A stretch of DNA of 64,000 nt from Lysinibacillus xylanilyticus (GTDB lineage Bacteria; Bacillota; Bacilli; Bacillales_A; Planococcaceae): the NCBI RefSeq assembly GCF_001708185.1, contig NZ_MDDN01000010.1, positions 62,001 to 126,000 on the forward strand. Reading direction: 5' to 3'. The notes under the pieces are model-generated. The model was not told where the DNA came from. It saw only the letters and a list, made by a program, of their open reading frames with translations, and ran no database searches. The position numbers and the translations under genes were made by a program. Of the stretch, positions 9,264 to 18,121 are shown piece by piece. The first letter of the stretch is position 1. Each line of letters starts with the position of its first letter.

Positions 9264-9476
9264 CATCCGCCGGAGGCTTTAAGCCAACGCGATGTTGGTC
9301 ACTCAGGCGTTTTCACAGGATGTGAAAACGCCTGAGTTCCTCTATTTCAGTGGGTGTTTAGACACCCGCTGAAAAGGAACTTAAACCCATATTCATCTCA
9401 CCAACTATAGAGGCGGAAGATTTCTGTACCTGTCGCTACGCTTTCGGTACAAAAGACATTTGCTGAAAGAAGTTAA
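9264..9476. repeat. Dispersed intergenic repeat, most complete copy
   Basis: About 213 bases, GC-richer than its surroundings, made of three hairpin-forming modules: ATCCGCCGGAGGCTTT with a GTTTTCACA/TGTGAAAAC stem; TTTCAGTGGGTGT with ACACCCGCTGAAA; and the TCTGTACC...GGTACA block ending GAAGTTAA. Related copies occur at 1789, 28723, 32344, 46911 and 51403. No ORF. Confidence 0.8.
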
Positions 9477-9480
9477 TAAA

Positions 9481-9523
9481 AAAGTCATATAAATCGGGAA
9501 TCATACTCCCCTTATATGACTTT
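9481..9523. terminator. Bidirectional terminator
   Basis: AAAGTCATATAA (9481-9492) pairs with TTATATGACTTT (9512-9523), followed by a T run on the plus strand and preceded by an A run. It ends both the enzyme gene at 7601-9244 and the minus-strand gene at 9626. Confidence 0.8.
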
Positions 9524-9625
9524 TTTTATCTTATAGAGATTTTCTATGACACCGTAAACAACCTGTTATGTCTATATAAATACAACTCTATCTTTAACTA
9601 ATAGCTTACCTATCTACTAGCTTCT

Positions 9626-10240
9626 TTATACATTTGAGAATGAATTTTTAATGACTCCAAGTATAGCTCCCATTGTTTTTACTTTGAACTCATCTGGAAC
9701 AGCTTCACCTGTGGGATTTAAGAAATAGTAACTATTGATATTCTCATCGAAGTAATACCCTAAACTCGTTAGTGAATGTTGTAAGTCAATTGGTAATTCT
9801 ACTAGCCCAGTTTGTTCAGTGAAATAATTTGTAGGAAAGACCTTCACATCAATATCTCTTGCTCCAGTGTATACTACAAATAAGTCTTTTTCATGTTGAA
9901 CGATCCACTGACCTTTTGAATATAAAGAAATTCCGGATCCTTCTAATGAAGATATTCCGTCTAAATTAACACCAAATATTTTATTGATTATTTTGCGAAT
10001 TTCTGCGCCTGTTATTTCCCCGTCGTATTGATTTAGATAGTAATCTATTACTTCTCTAGCTACAAGGTCATTTCCTGTTGATGAAGAAACCCCATCTGCC
10101 TCTTCCTTCGCTTTAGGTAAAATAGGTACCTTATCTAAATTAATCTTGAAAATTAAATCTACAACATGACAAATCTCAGAACTACTAATATTTTTTCCAT
10201 AAGAATTTAAATACTTATCCATCGTTTCTGTCTTTTTCAT
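9626..10240 (-). CDS. Hypothetical protein with an internal two-fold repeat
   Basis: 204 residues. I prefer ATG 10240 over ATG 10243 because GGGAGGG is 7 bases from the former and 4 from the latter. Residues about 8-38 (MDKYLNSYGKNISSSEI...IFKINLDKV) and 66-96 (IDYYLNQYDGEITGAEI...IFGVNLDGI) are clearly homologous, giving a tandem helical repeat with the pattern YLNxY...I...EI...IF..NLD. The C-terminal half is beta-rich, with KGQWIVQHEKDLFVVYTGARDIDVKVF. No signal peptide. I do not recognise the family. Confidence 0.75.
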   Translation of the reverse strand: MKKTETMDKYLNSYGKNISSSEICHVVDLIFKINLDKVPILPKAKEEADGVSSSTGNDLVAREVIDYYLNQYDGEITGAEIRKIINKIFGVNLDGISSLEGSGISLYSKGQWIVQHEKDLFVVYTGARDIDVKVFPTNYFTEQTGLVELPIDLQHSLTSLGYYFDENINSYYFLNPTGEAVPDEFKVKTMGAILGVIKNSFSNV

Positions 10241-10373
10241 CATTTAACCCTCCCATAACAAATATAACTCTACAAACTATCACCGCGAATGTTATTTCAA
10301 ATCTATATAACCTCACACAGTCACATTTATTATACCAAAGTTTAACAATATTTGATGTTTCATCTAAAAATAA

Positions 10374-10403
10374 GGGTTTTTTATACTGATAAAAACCTCA
10401 TTC
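10374..10403 (-). terminator. Probable terminator of the LuxR-type gene
   Basis: Imperfect hairpin pairing GAGGTTTTTATC with the TATAAAAAACCC segment on the minus strand, followed by TTATTTTT. It lies just downstream of the gene at 10433. Confidence 0.4.
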
Positions 10404-10432
10404 TCGGTTGTTATCGATTGCCAACATCTTTT

Positions 10433-11164
10433 TTATGCTCGTAAGCTTTCTGCATATTTTAATGCCAGCTGCGTTCGTGAAGTTACTTTAAATTTTCGAT
10501 ACAAATTTTGCAGATGCTTCTTTACTGTATTTTCACTGACATATAAATAACTGGCGATTTCTACATTTTTAAATCCCTTACATAAATACATTAACAGCTC
10601 TTTTTCACGTCGTGTAATTTGCAATGACTCGCCTGGCTGAACATATTGATGTAATAAATAAACATTTTCAATCATCCGCTTTACATAAGATAGCTTTTGA
10701 CTATCCCGCTCTGTAAATGGTCTTTCCCCTTCTTTTCGCAAAAAGCCAATAGCTGCTGTTGGCTTTTGCTGCTTGTACAGATACATAACCATTTCATCTA
10801 TAAAATCATTGAATTGTAAAAAGCGTTCAACATAATACCGCTTTTTCTCCTTCGATATTACTTCATTTCGTAGCATTAATTGAATATCGGGTTGGTTTTG
10901 CATATTCACTGGGTGTAAAGGATCATAATATTTATATTCGTGCAGATAGTTTTCTACCGTATATGTCTCTACATTGAAACAAACAGGCTGTTCATTTAAC
11001 TCTCCATCTGCCACTTCCCAAAATACCGTATGCTCATATTGAAAACATTCACTCAATACTCGCAACATATTCAATTTAAAGTCCTCACTTGTTTGTTGTA
11101 TATTCATATTCGAAATCCTAAACGTTGCTTCTAATAAATACTCCACCTCTTTTTGCTCATACAA
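10433..11164 (-). CDS. LuxR-family transcriptional regulator
   Basis: 243 residues from a TTG start at 11162-11164, with AAAGGAGG 8 bases upstream. The C-terminal 60 residues are a LuxR helix-turn-helix: ITRREKELLMYLCKGFKN, then EIASYLYVSENTVKKHLQNL and YRKFKVTSRTQLA. The N-terminal 170 residues look like a GAF-type sensor without a recognised ligand; no receiver domain is present. The gene is divergent from the amidase at 11297 with a 132-base shared upstream region, the usual arrangement for a regulator controlling its neighbour. Effector unknown. Confidence 0.85.
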   Translation of the reverse strand: MYEQKEVEYLLEATFRISNMNIQQTSEDFKLNMLRVLSECFQYEHTVFWEVADGELNEQPVCFNVETYTVENYLHEYKYYDPLHPVNMQNQPDIQLMLRNEVISKEKKRYYVERFLQFNDFIDEMVMYLYKQQKPTAAIGFLRKEGERPFTERDSQKLSYVKRMIENVYLLHQYVQPGESLQITRREKELLMYLCKGFKNVEIASYLYVSENTVKKHLQNLYRKFKVTSRTQLALKYAESLRA

Positions 11165-11296
11165 TATTAATTCCTCCTTTTCTCCATTAAGTTCATATAT
11201 TCTCGTTCAAGACAAATTATCCTTTTGGGTAATATCAATTTTTTTCACTTCAATTTAAGATGAATTTGTAAGTCAAAACTATCATGAGGTGATCAA

Positions 11297-12763
11297 ATGA
11301 ATTTACAGGAATATGCATCATATGACGGTATTGGATTAGCGGAGTTAGTAAAAACAAAGCAAGTGACGCCACACGAACTTACAAAACTAGCGCTACAAGG
11401 TATTGAAAAGGTTAATCCTTCGATTAATGCCATTGCCAGCGTGTTAGAAGAACAGGCTGACAAAGCAATTTCAACTTTAAATGATAATCAACCATTTGCA
11501 GGTGTCCCATTTTTAATTAAAGAAGTTGTACTCCACGCGGAAGGTGTGCCACATAATATGGGCAGTCGTGTTGCAGAAAATGCTGTAATGTCCGTCGATA
11601 GTGAATTAATGAAACGTTTTAAAAACGCTGGTTTTGTATTAAGCGGTACAACCACAACACCAGAGTTCGGCTATAATGCCGCAACGGAAGCTGTCATTTA
11701 TGGTCCAACACGTAACCCTTGGAATCTAGACCATAGCCCTGGTGGTTCAAGTGGCGGTGCAGCCGCTGCTGTCGCAAGTGGTATCGTCCCAATTGCGCAT
11801 GGTAATGATGGAGGCGGGTCCATTCGTATTCCTGCATCATGCAGTGGTATCGTTGGCTTAAAGCCTTCACGTGGTCGCGTGCCAATGGGGCCTTATAATA
11901 GTGAGGCATTAAATGGGCTAGCAATTGAATTTGCGCAGACAAAAACCATTCGTGATACCGCTACATTACTGGACCAAGTAGCTGGGCCAGATTTAGGATG
12001 CTATTCGATTATTCAAAGCCCAGAAATGCCTTACAGTAAAGCCATTCAACAAAAGGTACGTCCACTGAAGATCGCCTGGACAACAGAAACAAATTCGGGT
12101 GCATTCGTTGATCCGGAATGTATCGAGGCCGTACATAAGGCCGTAAAATTATTAGAAGAGTTAGGGCATGAAGTAGTCGAAGCTCGACCAGTTTACGACG
12201 AAGCACCATTTTCACGCGCAACGGTAAATATTTGGACAGCGAATATTTATAAAATGATTGTGGGGGCAGCAGAATTAACAGGTAAAACACCTTCACGTGA
12301 TAATATTGAGGCAGCCATTTGGCAATGCTATGAATATGGCAAAAACTTAAAAGCTAGCGCACTTTTAGAAGCCATTAATACGAATGCGCTTGTATCACGT
12401 CAAGTAGCGACATTCTTTGAAGATTATGATGTACTTTTAAGTCCAACAATCGGTACATTACCAGCGAAAATTGGTGAGCTAAATGCGGATAATCCAAATA
12501 TCTCGGCGATTGAATGGACAGAGCAAATTTTCACATACGCTCCGTTTACCAATTTGTTTAACGCAACAGGTCAACCGTCGTTATCATTGCCGCTTGCGAT
12601 GAGTGCGTCTGGCTTACCAATCGGGCTGCAATTTACAGGACGCTTCGCAGATGAGTTAACCCTTCTACAGCTTGGGAAACAATTAGAAGAATCTGCGCCA
12701 TGGAAAGATCGTAAACCACCCGTACATGTAAGTGCAGAAGTTGCGGAAATTGCTACAACATAA
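11297..12763 (+). CDS. Amidase-signature hydrolase, NylA (6-aminohexanoate-cyclic-dimer hydrolase)-like
   Basis: 488 residues; ATG 11297 has GAGGTG about 7 bases upstream. The amidase signature is complete: Lys75 in PFLIKEVV, the Gly/Ser loop [15 protein letters not shown] with cis-Ser about 151, and nucleophile Ser175 in [13 protein letters not shown]. The HGNDGGGS box and the C-terminal [10 protein letters not shown] resemble cyclic-dimer hydrolase (NylA) more than GatA of the tRNA amidotransferase; no gatC/gatB genes are adjacent. Likely a cytosolic linear or cyclic amide hydrolase; the natural substrate is unknown. Expression is probably controlled by the divergent LuxR-type regulator. 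Confidence 0.88.
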   Translation: MNLQEYASYDGIGLAELVKTKQVTPHELTKLALQGIEKVNPSINAIASVLEEQADKAISTLNDNQPFAGVPFLIKEVVLHAEGVPHNMGSRVAENAVMSVDSELMKRFKNAGFVLSGTTTTPEFGYNAATEAVIYGPTRNPWNLDHSPGGSSGGAAAAVASGIVPIAHGNDGGGSIRIPASCSGIVGLKPSRGRVPMGPYNSEALNGLAIEFAQTKTIRDTATLLDQVAGPDLGCYSIIQSPEMPYSKAIQQKVRPLKIAWTTETNSGAFVDPECIEAVHKAVKLLEELGHEVVEARPVYDEAPFSRATVNIWTANIYKMIVGAAELTGKTPSRDNIEAAIWQCYEYGKNLKASALLEAINTNALVSRQVATFFEDYDVLLSPTIGTLPAKIGELNADNPNISAIEWTEQIFTYAPFTNLFNATGQPSLSLPLAMSASGLPIGLQFTGRFADELTLLQLGKQLEESAPWKDRKPPVHVSAEVAEIATT

Positions 12764-12774
12764 AAAAAGTATTA

Positions 12775-12806
12775 AAAGGCAGAAATCCCAATCGATTTCT
12801 GCCTTT
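12775..12806. terminator. Bidirectional terminator
   Basis: AAAGGCAGAAATC pairs perfectly with GATTTCTGCCTTT across a CCAATC loop. It lies between the convergent amidase and DUF4179 genes. Confidence 0.85.
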
Positions 12807-12818
12807 ATTTTTATGGTA

Positions 12819-13931
12819 TTACTTTATAGGAACTATGATGGGTTCAATTGCATAAGGTTCTTTAATGAGTTCTAGTGCACCATCACTGTCCTTCATTTTG
12901 TAAATACCTACTACAGGAGTAATCATTATCGATGTTGCTTTTTCATCAAAACGGTTTGTAGTAATGCGTGCTTGATTCTCGCTTAGGTCATTAAAATCTG
13001 TAAAATCTGTACTATGTCCTGTACCTCTGTGATGAACAATATTATACACATTTCCTAAATCATCGGACACCTTGTACTCAATTGATATTCCACGCCACTC
13101 TTCTTCCTCTTTAGCTATTGACGCCATATCTACTAATTCTGAAATTTTCAATGTTGTAGAAACAGGTGTTTCTGTTATTTCTCTAACGATTACTTCTGTA
13201 CCTTCAGCTTCCGTTATTATACTACCTTTTTCAAATACTTTAGTTTCACTTGCGAGTTTTGCTAAAGTGAATTCAAATGACCAGTCTCCTGCTATTGCAT
13301 TATTTCCATTATTTAAATCAACAATTTTATTTCCTTGGAAAGTAATTTGTACTTTCTCTGGCTTTGGTCCTTTAATGAGTTCGTAAATATATAATACAGC
13401 ATACTCTTTGTCATTTATTTTTTTGACAATATAATGATTATCGAATCCACTATGTTTATATCTATTTTCAAATTCATCAGCAGTTATTTCACCCTCTAAT
13501 TCACCCTCTAAGATCGGCCTTTCCCCTAATTTTTTTTCACTCTTTATTGTGTAAGCTATCGTAATATTTTCTCCATCGTAAACAGCATCTGTTACAGTTA
13601 CTTCAACATCATTACTTTCTTGAGTCGTTCCAATACTTGTAGAATATTCATCATGCTTTTCGAATACATACTTCTCGTCATCAACGAATAACCCGAATAT
13701 ATTCCCGACAAACGGTATATTTGCCGCAAAAGTAGGGAATGCGTAGCCAATTGAAATACTTGAAGCAACTAAAAATACAACTGCAGCCACAAAAATTCTT
13801 GTTAAATGCTTTTTCTTATTTACTTTCATTACATTTCTTTTAATTCTCTCTTTTTCAAGAGTACTCACTTCCATCGGGTCCATATTCATGTCGATTTTTA
13901 AGTGATTAAATTGTTTATATAACTTTTTCAT
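12819..13931 (-). CDS. DUF4179-type membrane protein, probable anti-sigma factor
   Basis: 370 residues, type II membrane topology: about 42 cytosolic residues ending in NKKKHLT, one transmembrane helix (about 44-66, IFVAAVVFLVASSISIGYAF), and an extracytoplasmic beta-rich domain of about 300 residues. It overlaps the ECF sigma gene by 4 bases (ATGA), so the two are translationally coupled. In Bacillales, DUF4179 proteins commonly follow ECF sigma genes and act as their membrane anti-sigma factors; this role is inferred from the pairing. What signal the outer domain senses is unknown. Confidence 0.8.
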   Translation of the reverse strand: MKKLYKQFNHLKIDMNMDPMEVSTLEKERIKRNVMKVNKKKHLTRIFVAAVVFLVASSISIGYAFPTFAANIPFVGNIFGLFVDDEKYVFEKHDEYSTSIGTTQESNDVEVTVTDAVYDGENITIAYTIKSEKKLGERPILEGELEGEITADEFENRYKHSGFDNHYIVKKINDKEYAVLYIYELIKGPKPEKVQITFQGNKIVDLNNGNNAIAGDWSFEFTLAKLASETKVFEKGSIITEAEGTEVIVREITETPVSTTLKISELVDMASIAKEEEEWRGISIEYKVSDDLGNVYNIVHHRGTGHSTDFTDFNDLSENQARITTNRFDEKATSIMITPVVGIYKMKDSDGALELIKEPYAIEPIIVPIK

Positions 13932-14482
13932 GTCACACTTCCCCCTAATCGAATCTGTTGTAACCGTTTTTTTCCACGATACAATCGGTTATCAATAGCA
14001 GCCTTTGTCAAACCGTGATGCTCAGCAATTTCTTCATTTCTCATATTTAAAAAGTATTTCATCGTAAAAATATCACGGTCTAATTGGTCTAATTGGCTCA
14101 TCATTTTTAATAATTCTTCTGTAGAAATCTTTATCAAAAATTCTTCTTCAGCTGATTTTACCGCCTCACTTTTTTCATCTATCTCATAAAACAATGGCGA
14201 TTTAGATAACTTTCTTTGTTTATTGATTGCTTTATATTTTGCTATTGTGCAAATCCATTTTCTAAAATCCTCTTTATCCCCTTCAAATTGCTTAGCATTT
14301 TCGAAAGCTCCCAAAAATGTATCACTTATACATTCTTCTATCATTTGAGGATCATTGTAAGATTTTAAAGCATTATATATAACTGCTTTTACGATACCGA
14401 CATACTCGTCGATTACATATTGAAGTGCTTCTTCTCGCTTTTTCTTAAGATACTTTATAAAGTTTTCATTAGTTATCCTCAT
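13928..14482 (-). CDS. ECF-type RNA polymerase sigma factor
   Basis: 184 residues; ATG 14482 has AAAGGGTG 5 bases upstream. Region 2 is visible around residues 25-90 (EYVGIVKAVIYNAL, EECISDTFLGAFENA, DFRKWICTIAKYKAINKQRK) and region 4 around 120-180 (LLKMMSQLDQLDRDIFTMKY, then EIAEHHGLTKAAIDNRLYRG). It is the first gene of a two-gene operon with its membrane partner. ECF operons usually autoregulate; I cannot point to a specific -35/-10 pair upstream. Confidence 0.9.
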   Translation of the reverse strand: MRITNENFIKYLKKKREEALQYVIDEYVGIVKAVIYNALKSYNDPQMIEECISDTFLGAFENAKQFEGDKEDFRKWICTIAKYKAINKQRKLSKSPLFYEIDEKSEAVKSAEEEFLIKISTEELLKMMSQLDQLDRDIFTMKYFLNMRNEEIAEHHGLTKAAIDNRLYRGKKRLQQIRLGGSVT

Positions 14483-14885
14483 ACAAACACCCTTTCTTAA
14501 AACATAAGAGCCCCTACACTTAAAACATCGCTCAAAATTAAATTAATTCTCGCAATCATTAGAAAACTTGTGAAATATTTTCAAAAAAAAAAAAAAAATT
14601 AAATAAATAAATAGTACGCCATATCAAACATGCTATTTATTTATAAGTTTCTTTTCGTCAATTCAACTTTATTACAAAAGTAGTAAGTATAAACAAAAAA
14701 ACAGACCAAATCTTAATCGATTTAGCCTGTTATAGTTTATCTTTTTATACTTTAAGGTCTTCACATAAAAATTCCATAATAAAAAGCAGGGAATTCTTTC
14801 GAGATTCACCTATTTTTTTGATATTATTACAAAATTTGAATTTATAAAGAAAACCTCTAAGCATGTTATATAGTACGTCCCTACG
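14483..14885. other. Intergenic region
   Basis: About 400 bases, AT-rich with a run of 14 A near 14585. It contains a terminator at 14699-14731 for the gene at 14886 and should contain the sigma-operon promoter next to 14483. Nothing else is visible. Confidence 0.5.
14699..14731 (-). terminator. Terminator of the LURP-one-like gene
   Basis: Minus strand: AACAGGCTAAATC pairs imperfectly with GATTTGGTCTGTT and is followed by a T-rich run. Confidence 0.65.
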
Positions 14886-15383
14886 TTAAGTCGCCGCTGC
14901 TGAGGAAACAGCAGCTTGGTCAGCCTTTACACAATCAATTGCGACAACGAGCGCAATAATGATAGCTTCCATCTCTTCATTCAATATTTGTACCTTGTAG
15001 CTATCGCCCCAAGTGAACCACTCCTTGTTCACTTTACCGACGACTTTACCATGCTGTAAGATTTGAAAATCCATATCCCACCAGTTACCTTCTACCTCAA
15101 TGCCTGCCGCATCAATTGTATAGCGTGCTTTAAAAAACGAAAACTCCTTCTTAATCGTTAACACCTCTTGACCGTTTACTTCAACAAAAAACTTCGGTAA
15201 AAAGCTGAACACCTTTTTCGTAATAAGTGCGACCTCATCTCTTGCTGCATTCATAATGGAGAACGTTTTTGGAATTTGCATAAAACTGCCCTCCACGTAA
15301 TAAACATCCTTCTCCTGCTGATCCTTTACCGTAAATTTTCCACTTAAACTGAATACCTTCTGCTTTATATAAAGTTGCTTCAT
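14886..15383 (-). CDS. LURP-one/YxjI-like protein
   Basis: 165 residues starting MKQLYIKQKVFSLSGKF. ATG 15383 was chosen because AAAGGAGG is 7 bases upstream; an extended frame would swallow that site. The pattern of repeated beta hairpins (KFTVKDQQEKDVYYVEGSF, VFSFLPKFFVEVNGQEVLTI, FFKARYTIDAAGIEVEG) ending in a hydrophobic helix (EAIIIALVVAIDCV) is typical of the tubby-like LURP-one family to which B. subtilis YxjI belongs. Function in bacteria is unknown. The last residues are alanine-rich. Single-gene unit. Confidence 0.8.
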   Translation of the reverse strand: MKQLYIKQKVFSLSGKFTVKDQQEKDVYYVEGSFMQIPKTFSIMNAARDEVALITKKVFSFLPKFFVEVNGQEVLTIKKEFSFFKARYTIDAAGIEVEGNWWDMDFQILQHGKVVGKVNKEWFTWGDSYKVQILNEEMEAIIIALVVAIDCVKADQAAVSSAAAT

Positions 15384-15492
15384 ACTACGCCTCCTTTTTA
15401 ATAGCAACCACGATCTTCATTTTTTTAATGGTATGGCACAGCTTTGGCATTTTTTAAATTCTTTCATACTATTACCTCAAAATGTAATTTTA

Positions 15493-16119
15493 TTAAGCTT
15501 CTAATGTTTTATAAATCTTTTCGACTCTTTTTAATTGTGGTGCTGTTAGGTATATTTCTCTTTTTCGTAACACATGCAATAATTCCTCTTTATTTTCATC
15601 TGTTACGGCTAAGAGCGTACTTTCCGAGTGCTGAGGAATTTCCTTTGGTCTGCAATTCTCAAGGTGATGGAGTAATATTGGAAAAATCACATCATTGTTT
15701 TTTTTACTGACGGCTGCTAGCTTCGCAAGAGTTAGGACACCTTTATCAATTGTAATAACTGAACCAACTTTCATAGCATTTTTTAATATGTCAAGATGAG
15801 CCATAATGGTTTCTGATGCTTCCTCAGTAATCGTCGCTAATGCCGTCATTCCACCCCAGACCAAACGATTATTACGGCTTTTTAGCAACTCTATAAAAGT
15901 CAGGACATACTTACTTATGAGTTCTGGTTTAACTTGTCCAATTTCGTACGCTACTTTAATACAATCGTATTGAATCTTTTTATCTTTGCAAGTTAGGTTT
16001 TCAATGATTTCTTCTATGCCCGTATAATTTTCTTCATTAGCTAATTTATGTGCTAGCTCAATATTTGGCCCTTCATCATTTCGACTTAGTTGAGAAGCTA
16101 ACAGGTTCACAACTGACAT
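15493..16119 (-). CDS. HEAT/ARM-repeat-like hypothetical protein
   Basis: 208 residues; ATG 16119 has GAGGGAT 5 bases upstream. The sequence is wholly helical with repeated paired-helix units, for example KDKKIQYDCIKVAYEIGQVKP, KSRNNRLVWGGMTALATI and KGVLTLAKLAAVSKKN, consistent with a short HEAT-like solenoid used for protein binding. No catalytic motif, signal peptide or membrane segment. Similar uncharacterised proteins occur in Bacillales, but I cannot name a family with a known role. Single-gene unit. Confidence 0.7.
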   Translation of the reverse strand: MSVVNLLASQLSRNDEGPNIELAHKLANEENYTGIEEIIENLTCKDKKIQYDCIKVAYEIGQVKPELISKYVLTFIELLKSRNNRLVWGGMTALATITEEASETIMAHLDILKNAMKVGSVITIDKGVLTLAKLAAVSKKNNDVIFPILLHHLENCRPKEIPQHSESTLLAVTDENKEELLHVLRKREIYLTAPQLKRVEKIYKTLEA

Positions 16120-16397
16120 GATTATCCCTCATTTATCAAATTTATTTTATGTATATATATCATCACATTTAACCCGTAATAAATCTATATGAGGTTCTCA
16201 GCACAATTTAAGTCTGATAATTTGTATTCTCTTATATGTTTTGACGAATTGACCATTGATCATTAATCAAAACAACTAAAATCTCAACCAACCACTATTT
16301 AAAATATTGTATATTAAAAACTAAAATATGTAGTATATTCCATAATCTTTATTTATGTTATATACTATACGCTAGAATAATAAAGGAGTTTATAAAT

Positions 16398-16760
16398 TTG
16401 GCAAATAATATTAATTTTTTATTGCGGGTTATTTTCTTTTGCCATCAAAGACCAGACCGTTCATTCTATTATAAAGGGAAGAAATTCCCTATATGTGCAA
16501 GATGTACCGGTATGGCAGTAGGTTATCTCTTATCCACAATATTAGTCATACTTTTAGGCATATTTGATTTATGGATTATAGCCTTATTAATTTTACCAAT
16601 GGCTATTGATGGTATAGGACAATTATTTGGTAAATGGACAAGTAATAATACTAGACGGTTCCTTACTGGATTACCTGGTGGAATCGGCATTATTTATATT
16701 TTCTACACTATTGGTTACCAGTTTTTTTTATTTGGTCAATATGTTGGAAGAAATCTATAA
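16398..16760 (+). CDS. DUF2085 membrane protein
   Basis: 120 residues from a TTG start at 16398 with AAAGGAG 9 bases upstream. The DUF2085 hallmark is present: FCHQRPDRSFYYKGKKFPIC followed by ARCTG, a cysteine/histidine-containing loop, and three hydrophobic helices (about 42-60, 60-76, 92-112). Function unknown; the Cys-His-Cys-Cys set could bind a metal. It is followed 21 bases later by the zinc-ribbon membrane protein gene, so the two are probably cotranscribed. Confidence 0.85.
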   Translation: MANNINFLLRVIFFCHQRPDRSFYYKGKKFPICARCTGMAVGYLLSTILVILLGIFDLWIIALLILPMAIDGIGQLFGKWTSNNTRRFLTGLPGGIGIIYIFYTIGYQFFLFGQYVGRNL

Positions 16761-16781
16761 CAAACTATTGGAGGTACTATT

Positions 16782-17063
16782 ATGTATTGTACAAACTGTG
16801 GCGAACATATTTCGGAACACGCAGAAATTTGTATCCACTGTGGTGTCCGTGTAAAAAATACAAGTGGTGAAGACAAACCAAACTGGGGTGTTAACATAAT
16901 TACACTTTGCTGCGTGCCACTTGTTGGATTAATTATGTTCTTTATTTGGAAAGACGAAAAACCAGTTGCTGCTAAATCCGCTTTAACGTTCTTCTTTATT
17001 AACATAGGAATTATCGTATTATTCTATATTGCAATGTTCATTATTGGATTAGCAAGTAACTAA
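16782..17063 (+). CDS. Zinc-ribbon membrane protein, copy 1
   Basis: 93 residues; ATG 16782 has GGAGGT about 8 bases upstream. Residues 1-22 form a zinc ribbon with two Cys pairs (CTNCG and CIHCG). Two hydrophobic helices follow (about 37-55 and 66-90), separated by WKDEKPVAAKSA. The same architecture recurs at 17158-17481 and, decayed, at 17079-17147, so this is a local tandem family. Function unknown; such small proteins often have a cytosolic zinc ribbon on a membrane anchor. Confidence 0.85.
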   Translation: MYCTNCGEHISEHAEICIHCGVRVKNTSGEDKPNWGVNIITLCCVPLVGLIMFFIWKDEKPVAAKSALTFFFINIGIIVLFYIAMFIIGLASN

Positions 17064-17078
17064 AACGAGGGATTACAT

Positions 17079-17147
17079 ATGTAATGTACTAATTGCTAAA
17101 ACGGCAAGGCAAGAAAGATGGTAAATGAGAATTTTCTAATATGCAGG
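17079..17147 (+). pseudogene. Decayed zinc-ribbon gene between two intact copies
   Basis: After a ribosome binding site (ACGAGGG), the sequence reads ATG, stop, Cys-Thr-Asn-Cys, stop, Asn-Gly, matching the start MYCTNCG of the upstream gene with the Tyr and Gly codons changed to stops. The rest of the ribbon and the membrane part are gone. This looks like a third, dead copy of the family. Confidence 0.6.
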
Positions 17148-17157
17148 GGGTTTTGAT

Positions 17158-17481
17158 ATGTATTGTCCTAATTGTGGTTCTAGCATTAACGAGAATGCTG
17201 AAATTTGTGTACATTGCGGTGTTAACGTATTAAAATTTAGCAACCAAGTAACTGCAGCAAAAAATGATACACCAAACATTTGGATTAATGTACTCAGTTT
17301 ATGCTGTTTCCCGCTACTTGGAATTATTATCTATTTTGTATGGAAAGATACACAACCAAAAGCAGCAAAATCAGCTTTAATATATGCATTGTTTGGTATA
17401 GGTATTTCAATTATTATCATGATTATTTCATTTGTAATAGGTTTTACAGCAGGAATGGTGGAAGATAGCTATTATTACTAA
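17158..17481 (+). CDS. Zinc-ribbon membrane protein, copy 2
   Basis: 107 residues; ATG 17158 has CAGGGGG about 6 bases upstream. Same layout as copy 1: an N-terminal zinc ribbon (CPNCG and CVHCG), a short linker, then two membrane helices (about 46-62 and 72-98) around WKDTQPKAAKSA, and a tyrosine-rich C-terminus. It shares about half its residues with copy 1. A terminator follows at 17537. Function unknown. Confidence 0.85.
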   Translation: MYCPNCGSSINENAEICVHCGVNVLKFSNQVTAAKNDTPNIWINVLSLCCFPLLGIIIYFVWKDTQPKAAKSALIYALFGIGISIIIMIISFVIGFTAGMVEDSYYY

Positions 17482-17536
17482 TAAAAAAGGATTGTTTCAT
17501 TTTAATTTAGCTGCAATATGCCGCCGCTTAATAATT

Positions 17537-17572
17537 AAGAAGGGTAGACATTTAGAAAAGTCTCCCTTCTTT
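17537..17572. terminator. Terminator after the zinc-ribbon operon
   Basis: AAGAAGGGTAGAC pairs with GTCTCCCTTCTT with one mismatch, followed by a T-rich tract on the plus strand. Confidence 0.75.
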
Positions 17573-17637
17573 TTATTGTATTACTATAAATAAAAACAAC
17601 AAGCTTAAAATAATGTATATACAAGCCTATCGTTTTT

Positions 17638-17847
17638 TTATGAAGATTTAATAAGGTTGCCGTCTTTATCAGTAAATTTACCAACAATAATCATTATCAA
17701 ATCAATTATTGTCCAAATACCGAGTCCTCCTAATGTGAGAACCATTAAAATACCTGTACCGATTTTACCAGCATAAAAACGGTGAATACCTAGACTTCCT
17801 AAAAAGAAACAAAGTAATAATGTTGCTACGAAACTTTTGTCTGACAT
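17638..17847 (-). CDS. TM2-domain membrane protein
   Basis: 69 residues; ATG 17847 has AGGAGG 7 bases upstream. A typical bacterial TM2 domain: KSFVATLLLCFFLGSLGIHR, then FYAGKIGTGILMVLTLGGLG and IWTIIDLIMIIVGKFTD, that is, two transmembrane helices joined by a short conserved turn with Gly-x-His-Arg-Phe-Tyr. Exact role of such proteins is not known. It faces the zinc-ribbon genes convergently. Confidence 0.9.
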   Translation of the reverse strand: MSDKSFVATLLLCFFLGSLGIHRFYAGKIGTGILMVLTLGGLGIWTIIDLIMIIVGKFTDKDGNLIKSS

Positions 17848-18121
17848 ATAAATACCTCCTATAAATTTATAAATACTATATTATGAGACCGTACTCAATA
17901 AGTATATTACAGAATAAGTGTTTTTCAACATTTTTTTCCTCGAAACTGTTCTACATTATTGATATTTACTTCCTATAAGAACAATCCTTTTAGAAAGTCG
18001 ATTTTCTATCATTGACCTTTGATCGTCATCTCTTCTCCGTGATGAATCTAAATGATATTGTTGTTTTTGAGAGCTGCCGCTGTACACTCCATTCTATGAA
18101 ACTATGTTTAATTAAACCAAG

